From the NCBI GenBank assembly GCA_016789845.1, contig JAEUQA010000017.1, positions 1-64,000 on the forward strand: a stretch of 64,000 bases of DNA, in the 5' to 3' direction. This DNA is from Chromatiales bacterium. Lineage in GTDB: Bacteria > Pseudomonadota > Gammaproteobacteria > Steroidobacterales > GCA-2729495. Position 1 is the first letter of the stretch, and each line of letters begins with the position of its first letter. The translations under genes and the position numbers were made by a program. Under the pieces are notes generated by a model. The model worked only from the letters and a program-made list of their open reading frames with translations, was not told the origin of the DNA and ran no database searches. Positions 7,607-15,830 of this stretch are shown here, in pieces.

Positions 7607-9425
7607 TAAGCATTCCAAAACGGCGACCCCGGTGGCTGAGGCCCGTGCCCGGCTGCTCGCTCTGTCGCCGGAGCGTCGGGCGGAGTTCGCCCACTACGCT
7701 CGCCGGGCCTTGCAGGAGAAGCAGCGCCGTCGGCCTCGGGCGGGGCGCGGCGTTGAGGAGTTCATTACCTCGACGGAGTACCTGGGCAAGGCGGGGGAGG
7801 TCTACCCCCGCGTCATGGAGGCCCTGGTCGAGCTCAACTCGGGGCGCTATCAGGAGGCGGTGCTCACGGGCAGCATCGGGGTGGGCAAGACGTCTATCGC
7901 AGTCCTGTCCCAGGCCTACCAGCTCTACCTACTCTCGCTCGTGGGTAGCCCCCAGCGCGAGTTCGGCCTGGATCCGAGCAGCGAGATCGTGATCGTCTTC
8001 CAGAGCCTCAACGAGAAGCTGGCCCGATCGGTCGACTTCGCCCGCTTCAAGGCGCTGATCGACAACTCGCCGTACTTTCGGGTGCACTTCCCATACGACC
8101 GCCGGGTTGAGAGTGAGCTGCGCTTTCCGAACCGGATCATCGTCAGGCCCGTGACCGGGGACATAGCCGGAGCGATCGGCCAGAACGTGATCGGCGGAGT
8201 GCTGGACGAGACTCAGGCGATGGCCCGGATCGACCGCTCCAAGAAGTCCGTGGACGGCGGCCAGTACGACCAGGCGACCGCCCTCTACAACAGCATCGTT
8301 CGCCGGCGGAAATCGCGCTTCATGCGCGGTGGGCAGCTGCCAGGGATCCTCTGCTTGGTCGGCTCGAAGCGCTACCCGGGCCAGTTCAGCGACCAGCGCA
8401 TCGCCGCCGCCCAGGCCGACCCGACCATCTTCGTCTACGACAAGCGCACCTGGGAGGTACTGCCGGCGGACCGGTTTCGGGGGGAGTGGTTCCACGTTTT
8501 CGTCGGCGACCAGAGCCGGCAGCCCCGGATCCTCGACGCCGGGGAACCCACGCATCCCACGGACCGGGACCTCGTCCTCCCAGTCCCGGTTGAGTATCGG
8601 GACGATTTTGAGCGGGACATCCACGAAGCCCTGCGGGAGATCGGTGGTGTATCGACCCTGGCAGTGCACCCGTTCTTCGGCAACCGGGAGCGCCTAACGG
8701 CTAGCTTCGGCAAAGCCAAGTCTATTCTGAGTCTCACGACCATCGACTTCTCTCAGGATGAGGGCAAGTTGCAGTTCGACCCGAGACGGCTTCGGAACCC
8801 GAAGCAGCCGCGCTTTGCCCACATCGATCTTGCCCTGACGGGGGACTCCGTGGGCCTGTGCATCGGCCATGTAGCCCGGTATGTCGACGTCGGCGACGAT
8901 GAGTACACTCAGGGGAAAATGCCGCACATCGTGATCGATGCGACCCTCAGGATTACCCCACCCCGCAACGGGGAAATCGACTTTGCCCGTGTCCGAAAAG
9001 TGCTCTTCAGGCTTCAGGAGGCGGGCATGGACCTTCGCATGGTTACGTTAGACGGGTACCAGTCGCGCGACACGATCCAGATTCTACGGAGCCGCCAGAT
9101 CACCTCGGGACTCCAGTCGATGGACACCACGCCAGAGCCCTACAGTTACCTGAAGACGGCCTTCTACGACGGTCGGCTAGAGATACCCACGGACGCGCAC
9201 CTGCTCGGGGAGTTACTGGCGCTGGAATACGACGCCGAGCGGGGCAAGGTAGACCACCCCGCCCGGGCTGGGGGCTCCAAAGACGTGGCTGACGCGCTGT
9301 GCGGCGTCGTCTACGGCCTGACGCGGATGCGCCTGTTCTGGGCCATGCACGGCGTCAATCCAGTGCAAGCCCCCGCCGTTCTAAGGAGAGGGCCTGCCGG
9401 TGGGTCAAACAAAATGGCCGAGTAA
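7596..9425 (+). CDS. Terminase large subunit-like ATPase/nuclease
   Basis: Large terminases pump DNA into phage heads with an N-terminal ATPase and cut it with a C-terminal RNase H-like nuclease. The 609-aa product has a Walker A GSIGVGKTS near residue 95 and a Walker B with catalytic acid IGGVLDETQAM near 200-210. The nuclease region carries the expected acidic residues in HIDLALTGDSVGLCIGH near 410, VTLDGYQSRD near 484, and GGSKDVADALCGVVYGL near 560. The ATG at 7596 overlaps the TerS-like gene. No portal, capsid, protease or tail gene follows, so the pair would have to act with a helper phage's heads or be a remnant. Confidence 0.82.
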   Translation: MATSKHSKTATPVAEARARLLALSPERRAEFAHYARRALQEKQRRRPRAGRGVEEFITSTEYLGKAGEVYPRVMEALVELNSGRYQEAVLTGSIGVGKTSIAVLSQAYQLYLLSLVGSPQREFGLDPSSEIVIVFQSLNEKLARSVDFARFKALIDNSPYFRVHFPYDRRVESELRFPNRIIVRPVTGDIAGAIGQNVIGGVLDETQAMARIDRSKKSVDGGQYDQATALYNSIVRRRKSRFMRGGQLPGILCLVGSKRYPGQFSDQRIAAAQADPTIFVYDKRTWEVLPADRFRGEWFHVFVGDQSRQPRILDAGEPTHPTDRDLVLPVPVEYRDDFERDIHEALREIGGVSTLAVHPFFGNRERLTASFGKAKSILSLTTIDFSQDEGKLQFDPRRLRNPKQPRFAHIDLALTGDSVGLCIGHVARYVDVGDDEYTQGKMPHIVIDATLRITPPRNGEIDFARVRKVLFRLQEAGMDLRMVTLDGYQSRDTIQILRSRQITSGLQSMDTTPEPYSYLKTAFYDGRLEIPTDAHLLGELLALEYDAERGKVDHPARAGGSKDVADALCGVVYGLTRMRLFWAMHGVNPVQAPAVLRRGPAGGSNKMAE

Positions 9426-9471
9426 GGCGATGTAACTCTTGCGAGCTGGAATCAATCCGGCTCCTGTCTCG

Positions 9472-10266
9472 TCAAGTGTTTCTGGGGAGAACAATCCTAT
9501 CAGCATGAAATTCATGGATGCCTCCGTCCGGGTCTCCGAGTTTGTACTGCGGAATCCCATGAAACCGAATTTCGCGACCAATGAGGACTCTCAATCGGCG
9601 CACCTTCTCGAAAAGCGTCGGGTCCAAAACTACCCGAATGTAGTGCCCAGGCGCGTCCTCAATGTCGAGACGGTAGGATTGCGGAAGCAATTTAGTTACG
9701 ACCCCGGAGATGGTAATCCTCTTTCCGGGGACCAGTTGGAATTCGAGTTCTCGGATATAGCCTTGTGTATCGGCGTCAATCGATAGCCCTTGCCCTGTCC
9801 TATCTGACGGACCTTGCAACGTAATTCGGTCAATCCCGCCGATGTTGCCAACGCGATCAGCCAGTTGTTTGATTTCCGGATAAATATTGACGACAAGTAG
9901 CTGATTCCTTGGCGCCGGTTGTTGTGTGCCGATTCTTTTGTGGATGTAGGCTCCAGCGGCCACTAAGCCCGCGACTACTAGGCCTTGCAAGATCGGACCT
10001 GTCGCTGGATCGCTTAGGTACGGCCCAAGACCCCAGAGGTCCGACCCCTTTCGGTGGCTCACAATTTGTAGCGCTAGGTGTTCTCGCCGCTTCGGTGGAA
10101 GCCTAATTCCCTTATCGAGCTTCCCCTCTTCGAATAGTGCCGTCTTATGGACGATGCGCTGAATCGCAACTAAGGACGAGGCAAGTTCGTATATTGGAAC
10201 GGAGCGGGTCGCCAGCCCCTCACCCTCAAACGCAATCGACAGAAGATTTTCGGTAATGCGAGTCAT
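9472..10266 (-). CDS. Hypothetical protein with one membrane segment, 264 aa
   Basis: I do not recognise a characterised family. The first 80 residues look like a compact soluble domain (MTRITENLLSIAFEGEGLAT, later VPIYELASSLVAIQRIVHK). One hydrophobic helix follows near residues 90-108 (ILQGLVVAGLVAAGAYIHKR). The C-terminal half is beta-rich (VPGKRITISGVVTKLLPQS, IRVVLDPTLFEKVRRL), perhaps an OB-like fold. It runs convergently with the terminase gene and divergently from the large helicase gene, sharing the 10267-10550 spacer. Its place beside the defence operon makes an accessory or sensing role conceivable, but that is only context. Confidence 0.65.
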   Translation of the reverse strand: MTRITENLLSIAFEGEGLATRSVPIYELASSLVAIQRIVHKTALFEEGKLDKGIRLPPKRREHLALQIVSHRKGSDLWGLGPYLSDPATGPILQGLVVAGLVAAGAYIHKRIGTQQPAPRNQLLVVNIYPEIKQLADRVGNIGGIDRITLQGPSDRTGQGLSIDADTQGYIRELEFQLVPGKRITISGVVTKLLPQSYRLDIEDAPGHYIRVVLDPTLFEKVRRLRVLIGREIRFHGIPQYKLGDPDGGIHEFHADRIVLPRNT

Positions 10267-10550
10267 ACCAATTGAACGTAACGGGAACTGTCGTTCCAGT
10301 AGTCCTCTCGGGAGTTCCTGGGGCGATGGCCCGATGATGGCGCCATGATCCGGCCCTTGAAAGATCGCGGTGAATAGTTACTGGTGGTGGGCTATATTGC
10401 AACCTGATACTCGCGGTCCTGCCGGGCCACTGGCCTTTGGTTAGGCCAAGAACGCTACACATAAAAATGGCCATTGATGACTAGTAGGTCCTCAGTACAT
10501 ACCCCGGCGGGCGCTGCCTTGAAATCCCCCAAAGATTCTGGGATTCCGGC

Positions 10551-13500
10551 GTGAACGTATTCGAGCTTCGCGATCGACTGGTCGCGGACTACGCCAATTA
10601 CACCCGCAGTTTCATAAAAATCCGCGACGAGCGCGTCTCCAGCCACGTGGCCAGCGCGCTGGACGCTGGTGCATTCTGGCCGGAGCCACTGTTGCAGCTC
10701 AATCCGACGTTCCTGCCGGGCGGGACCATCGACGATCTGGTCGGCCAGGGCGCACTGCACGCAGAGTGCAAACGGATTTTCCGGATCGACAAGACCGACA
10801 GTGACCACACTGGCAAGCAGCTATTGCTTCATGCCCATCAGCGTGACGCCATCCTAAAGGCTAAAGAGGGCCAGTCGTACGTCCTAACGAGCGGTACAGG
10901 GTCTGGCAAGAGCCTGACCTACATCGTCCCTATTGTTGACCATGTTCTGCGTAACGGTTCCGGACGCGGGATCCAGGCGATCGTTGTCTACCCGATGAAT
11001 GCGCTTGCCAATAGCCAGGACGAGGAACTCAGAAAGTTTCTCGAAAAGGGCTATCCGGAAGGCCAGTCTCCGGTCAGGTTCGCCCGTTATACCGGTCAGG
11101 AGAAGGGTGAGGCGCGGGAGGCAATTCGCACCAACCCACCGGACATTCTCCTAACCAACTACATGATGTTGGAGCTGCTCCTGACCCGGACGGAGGACCG
11201 GGAGCTGGTTCGAGCCGCGCAGGGCCTGAAGTTTCTCGTGTTTGATGAGATGCACACGTATCGGGGGCGACAGGGGGCTGACGTTGCATTGTTGATTCGG
11301 CGCTGTCGGCAGGCGTTCGGCGGCCATAACATCATTTGCATCGGTACGTCTGCGACGATGGCAAGTGGGGGTGCCACCACAGATCAGAAGGCATCCGTTG
11401 CGCGAGTTGCGCAGGCATTATTCGGCACCGGATTCGGTCCAAACCAGGTTATCGGCGAGACGCTTGAGCGAGCTACGCCGGAGTTGCGGTTCGACGACTC
11501 TCAGGTCCTGGACGTCCTTCGCAGCACAATCTCCTCGGATGCGTCCCCGCCAAGTGATTACGAAGGGTTTCGGCTTAACCCGCTTTCTTCGTGGATCGAA
11601 TCGATGTTTGGCGTTCGTGCCGAGGAGGACACGGGGCGGCTGATTCGTCAAATGCCACGTCGCCTTCAGGGTGCCGTTATCGAGGGCCAGAGCAGCGCTG
11701 CCACGGAGCTTGCGTTACTAACCGGAGCTCATGATGCGCAGTGCGCAGCGGTCCTGCGTCGATTCCTGCTCCAGGGCGCCAGCCTTCGCAGGGGTGAGTC
11801 TAGTCGCTTCCCCATCTTTGCCTTCCGTCTCCATCAGTTCTTCACCCGCGGAGACACGGTCTGGGCGACGTTGGAGCCTGACTCCATGCGCCATATGGAG
11901 ATGGCAAAGAAGGTCTCGAAGCCGGGAGAGCCTGACAAGCCGTTGTTCCCTCTGGTCTTCTGTCGCCATTGCGGCACAACGTATTACCGCGTCAAGCAAG
12001 CCTCAGACGAGCACGGGGCGTACCTGCAAGCTCGTGAGAACCGTAGGGAAGAGAACGATGATGGCAGTGGAGAGGCGTACCTATTTGTTTCGGAACTGGC
12101 CCCTTGGCCGCGCACAGATGGCTCAGCACTGTTACAACGACTGCCGGAGTTCCTGAAGGAGACGACGCCCCAGGGCGTTGAGCGCGTACGACCGGACAAT
12201 CGCGGCGATGTGCCCGAGCCAATCTTCGTCAATGCCGCTGGTCGTATCGTTTCGGAGGGACAAGGTATCCCTGCGGCCCTGATACGCAAGAACTTTCTGT
12301 TCTGTCTCGAGCCAACCTGTGGCGTGGCCTACACCAAGAGCCAGCGCTCGGAGCGCAATAAGCTCGCGACGCTGGGCGTGGACAATCGCAGTACTGCAAC
12401 CACGATCCTGGCCGTTCGCTCGCTAATCGAGTTGCAGGGCGACCGCGACCTCAAACCCGAAGCGCGGAAGCTCTTGAGCTTTACCGACAATCGTCAGGAC
12501 GCGTCGCTACAGGCCGGGCACTTCAACGATTTCGCGCAGGTGGCGTTGCTGCGGTCAGCCCTGCACAAGGCAACCCAGGACAAGCGGGCCACCGGCCTCA
12601 ACCATGGTGATCTGTCGCGCAGTGTTTTTGATGCCATGCAACTCCGTTTCGACGAGTACGCAGCCGATCCTGAAGTGCGCGGCCCGGCACGTAACGGGAC
12701 TCACGATGCCTTACGCCGGGTCATCGATTACTACCTCTACAGAGACCTGCAACGCGGCTGGCGGGTAACTGCGCCAAATCTGGAAGACTGCGGTCTGCTG
12801 ACGTTCGATTACGATGGCTTAAAGGGTGAGGAGGGCCTTCTCGGTGATTCCGGGCTGTGGTCTGCGGGCTTCGAGATTGGCAACGACCGTGATGGAAAGC
12901 AGTTCATCGAGACGCCGGTGCCGTTGCGCTCCTGCTCCGATGACGTTCGGGAGGAGGTGCTCAGAACGTTACTCGATGTCCTGCGCCGTGCGCTCGCTCT
13001 AAAAGTCGATGTCCTCGATCCCCAGAAACAGCTGGACCTGGTCGAGCAAACCAAGCAGCGGCTACTCGAGGATACCGTGTGGCATCTGGAGGACGCCCGA
13101 GAGCTGACCAAGGCCGTTGTGGCTTTCCCCCGGCCGAAGACCAGGCAAGACCGGACTGGCCTGTTTGTGTCGTCCTACGGGTCCTTCGGGCGCTACCTCA
13201 AGCGCACGCTAGCGCCCCATGTCCAGCCGGGTCAGCCCTTCGGCCGTCCCGAGGTTGATCAAGCCATCCAGTTCCTGTTACTCGCCCTAAAGCGATACGG
13301 CATTGTCGAGCAGGTCCGAAGCGGTCGCGACGGTGGTGATCCTGGCTACCAAGTCAACGCGGATGCACTTCGGTGGCGGCCCGGCGATGGTGACGTTCGG
13401 CCGATTGACCGGACGCGCATGATGGAGGCCGGTGAGATACCACCGGAAGTCAATCGCTACTTTGTCGATTGTTACCAGCGCTTCGTTGATCTCAAATGCG

Positions 13501-15830
13501 TACTTGAAGCCCGGGAACACACGGCCCAAGTCACGTCCGAGGACCGGGAGAGTCGCGAGGACAGGTTCCGCACCGGCGATCTACCACTACTGTTCTGCTC
13601 GCCCACTATGGAGCTGGGTGTCGATATTGCCCAGTTGAACCTTGTCAATCTGCGTAATGTTCCGCCGACACCGGCCAACTACGCCCAGCGCAGCGGACGC
13701 GCCGGTCGCGGTGGTCAACCGGCGCTCGTCTTTACGTATTGTGCCGGCCGGAGTCCGCACGACCAGTATTTCTTCCGCCAGCCCAGCAAGATGGTCGCGG
13801 GGGCGGTCGCACCCCCGCGTATCGACCTCCGAAACAGGGACCTCATTCGCGCGCACATCAATGCAGTCTGGATGGGTGCGGCCAGACCAAATCTAGGCAA
13901 GACACTGACCGCCGTTATTGATCCGACTGCTGTGGATGGTCGTCTTCCATTGCCAGTCCGAGACGGTGTCCTCCTGGAGCTCAGGAATCCCGTACACCGT
14001 GCAGCGGCCCTCGCAAAGGCCAACGAGCTGGTCGACGGCATTCGGGACGGCCTGTCTACTGCGGCATGGTTCCACGATGGCTGGGTTCGCGAGGTCCTGG
14101 ATCAAATCGAGCGTAGCTTCGATTCCGCTTGTGAGCGCTGGCGGAGTCTATATCGGTCGGCTGTCCGTCAGCGCGAACTTCATCACCGGATCATCGGCGA
14201 CCATTCCCGGCCGGAGCAGGAGCGGAACCATTCACGCCGGTTGCGGGCCCAGGCTGAGAGCCAGATCCGGCTTCTGACTGAGGCTGAGGGTATCTACGAA
14301 GGGGACTTCTACTCCTACCGATACTTTGCCGCTGAGGGGTTCCTGCCTGGCTACAATTTCCCGCGGCTGCCGCTGTCGGCTTACGTGCCTGGCCGGCGGC
14401 AGCGGAGGGGACGCGACGAGTTCGTGTCGCGACCCCGATTCCTGGCCATTTCGGAGTTTGGACCCCGAGCCCTTGTCTATCACGAGGGCGCGCGGTACCG
14501 CGTGTACAAGGTCAATCTGGACTTCGGCTCGGATGACATTGAGGCGACGCATAATCTGACGACGGCCACCATGAAGCGTTGTCCCGCTTGTGCCTATGCG
14601 CACCTCGAGCAGGGGCACAATCTGGCGGAAATCTGTGATCGCTGTGGTGCTGCGCTTGAGGGTCAAGCCAAGATCGAGAACCTGGTACAGCTGCAGAACG
14701 TCAGCCTCAAGCTGGCGCAGCGCATCACCTGCGACGAGGAGGAGCGGCAGCGCTTCGGTTACAAGCTGGTGACTTCCTACCGATTCCCGGAGATCGGGGG
14801 CCGCCTGGACCGAAAGGATGCCGAGGTCTGTCGCGACGGCGCCCTGATTGCCGGACTGAGCTACGGCGATGCCACGGACCTGTATCGCCTGAACCTCGGG
14901 TGGACTAACCAGGGCCCGGGCCAGCCGGCCGGCTTCAACCTCGATCTCGAGCGCGGGTACTGGTCGCGCAACCAGGCCGACGCCGACGACCAGGACGACG
15001 CCACGACGCAGGCCCGACTCCAGCGGGTGGTTCCCTATGTGAAGGACACGAAGAACGCTCTGGTCATGCGCTTTGAGCCTTCGCGGACCGGCCCCCAGAT
15101 GGCAGGCCTGCAGTCTGCGTTAAAGCAGGCCATCCAGGCACAGTTTCAGCTGGAGCCCCGGGAGCTTGCCTGCGAGCCGATGCCCTCGCCGCAGAACCGC
15201 CTGGAGATTCTGTATTACGAAGCCACGGAAGGCGGCGCGGGCGTCCTTCGCCAGATTGCAGATGATCCGCTGGTCCTGCCGGCGCTGGCGCGCCGGGCAC
15301 TTGAAATCTGCCACTATGATCCGGACACTCTGGAAGACCTCGGCGCAGCGAGCTGTGGCAAGGCCTGTTACGAGTGCCTGCTCGACTACGGGAACCAGCC
15401 AGATCACAAGGACCTGGATCGCTCCCTGATTCGCGACATCCTGGCAGAGCTGGCCCGATCAGAATGCCGGCCTGCTGGCGGCACAGGGTCACGCGCGGAG
15501 CGGATGGTCGCACTGCGCAACCGCTGCGACAGCCAGTTGGAAAAGCGCTGGCTAGACATGCTGGATGGCCAGATGCTGCGGCCACCAAGTGATGCCCAGT
15601 ACCTCATCGAGTCCTGCTCCACCCGACCGGATTTCTTCTATCGCGAACATAATGCGGCGATCTATGTCGATGGCCCGCCGCACGATGAAGCGGACCAGAT
15701 TCGGAAGGATGAGGAAATCAGCCAGCGCCTGATGGAGCAGGGTTACATCGTTATCCGCTTCCATCACCGTGCGGACTGGAACGAGATTGTCCGTCGCCAT
15801 CCTGACGTCTTCGGTACGCCCAGGATATGA
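10551..15830 (+). CDS. Giant SF2 helicase with DUF1998 and C-terminal nuclease-like domain
   Basis: This 1759-aa protein is probably a DNA translocase-nuclease of an anti-phage system. The SF2 core shows TSGTGSGKS near residue 115, FDEMHTYRGRQGADVALL near 231 and GTSATMASGG near 267; the second RecA lobe ends in NYAQRSGRAGRGGQ near 1046. Zinc-type cysteine pairs occur at CRHCG (about 470) and CPAC...CDRCG (about 1344-1367). The DUF1998 region includes YYEATEGGAGVLRQI near 1555 and CGKACYECLLDYGNQ near 1602. The last 110 residues (TRPDFFYRE, AAIYVDGPPHDEAD, GYIVIRFHH) follow the Vsr/DUF559 endonuclease pattern. The GTG at 10551 gives the family N-terminus VNVFELRDRLVADYANYTRS. It resembles DrmA plus DrmB of DISARM, or Druantia DruE. 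It heads the operon, and its ATGA overlap couples it to the next gene. Confidence 0.85.
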   Translation: MNVFELRDRLVADYANYTRSFIKIRDERVSSHVASALDAGAFWPEPLLQLNPTFLPGGTIDDLVGQGALHAECKRIFRIDKTDSDHTGKQLLLHAHQRDAILKAKEGQSYVLTSGTGSGKSLTYIVPIVDHVLRNGSGRGIQAIVVYPMNALANSQDEELRKFLEKGYPEGQSPVRFARYTGQEKGEAREAIRTNPPDILLTNYMMLELLLTRTEDRELVRAAQGLKFLVFDEMHTYRGRQGADVALLIRRCRQAFGGHNIICIGTSATMASGGATTDQKASVARVAQALFGTGFGPNQVIGETLERATPELRFDDSQVLDVLRSTISSDASPPSDYEGFRLNPLSSWIESMFGVRAEEDTGRLIRQMPRRLQGAVIEGQSSAATELALLTGAHDAQCAAVLRRFLLQGASLRRGESSRFPIFAFRLHQFFTRGDTVWATLEPDSMRHMEMAKKVSKPGEPDKPLFPLVFCRHCGTTYYRVKQASDEHGAYLQARENRREENDDGSGEAYLFVSELAPWPRTDGSALLQRLPEFLKETTPQGVERVRPDNRGDVPEPIFVNAAGRIVSEGQGIPAALIRKNFLFCLEPTCGVAYTKSQRSERNKLATLGVDNRSTATTILAVRSLIELQGDRDLKPEARKLLSFTDNRQDASLQAGHFNDFAQVALLRSALHKATQDKRATGLNHGDLSRSVFDAMQLRFDEYAADPEVRGPARNGTHDALRRVIDYYLYRDLQRGWRVTAPNLEDCGLLTFDYDGLKGEEGLLGDSGLWSAGFEIGNDRDGKQFIETPVPLRSCSDDVREEVLRTLLDVLRRALALKVDVLDPQKQLDLVEQTKQRLLEDTVWHLEDARELTKAVVAFPRPKTRQDRTGLFVSSYGSFGRYLKRTLAPHVQPGQPFGRPEVDQAIQFLLLALKRYGIVEQVRSGRDGGDPGYQVNADALRWRPGDGDVRPIDRTRMMEAGEIPPEVNRYFVDCYQRFVDLKCVLEAREHTAQVTSEDRESREDRFRTGDLPLLFCSPTMELGVDIAQLNLVNLRNVPPTPANYAQRSGRAGRGGQPALVFTYCAGRSPHDQYFFRQPSKMVAGAVAPPRIDLRNRDLIRAHINAVWMGAARPNLGKTLTAVIDPTAVDGRLPLPVRDGVLLELRNPVHRAAALAKANELVDGIRDGLSTAAWFHDGWVREVLDQIERSFDSACERWRSLYRSAVRQRELHHRIIGDHSRPEQERNHSRRLRAQAESQIRLLTEAEGIYEGDFYSYRYFAAEGFLPGYNFPRLPLSAYVPGRRQRRGRDEFVSRPRFLAISEFGPRALVYHEGARYRVYKVNLDFGSDDIEATHNLTTATMKRCPACAYAHLEQGHNLAEICDRCGAALEGQAKIENLVQLQNVSLKLAQRITCDEEERQRFGYKLVTSYRFPEIGGRLDRKDAEVCRDGALIAGLSYGDATDLYRLNLGWTNQGPGQPAGFNLDLERGYWSRNQADADDQDDATTQARLQRVVPYVKDTKNALVMRFEPSRTGPQMAGLQSALKQAIQAQFQLEPRELACEPMPSPQNRLEILYYEATEGGAGVLRQIADDPLVLPALARRALEICHYDPDTLEDLGAASCGKACYECLLDYGNQPDHKDLDRSLIRDILAELARSECRPAGGTGSRAERMVALRNRCDSQLEKRWLDMLDGQMLRPPSDAQYLIESCSTRPDFFYREHNAAIYVDGPPHDEADQIRKDEEISQRLMEQGYIVIRFHHRADWNEIVRRHPDVFGTPRI

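Noticed and set aside
10357-10398. Promoter of the defence operon from TTGAAA and TATATT
   Set aside because: The two boxes are about 30 bases apart, too far for a sigma-70 promoter, and no better pair was seen in the spacer.
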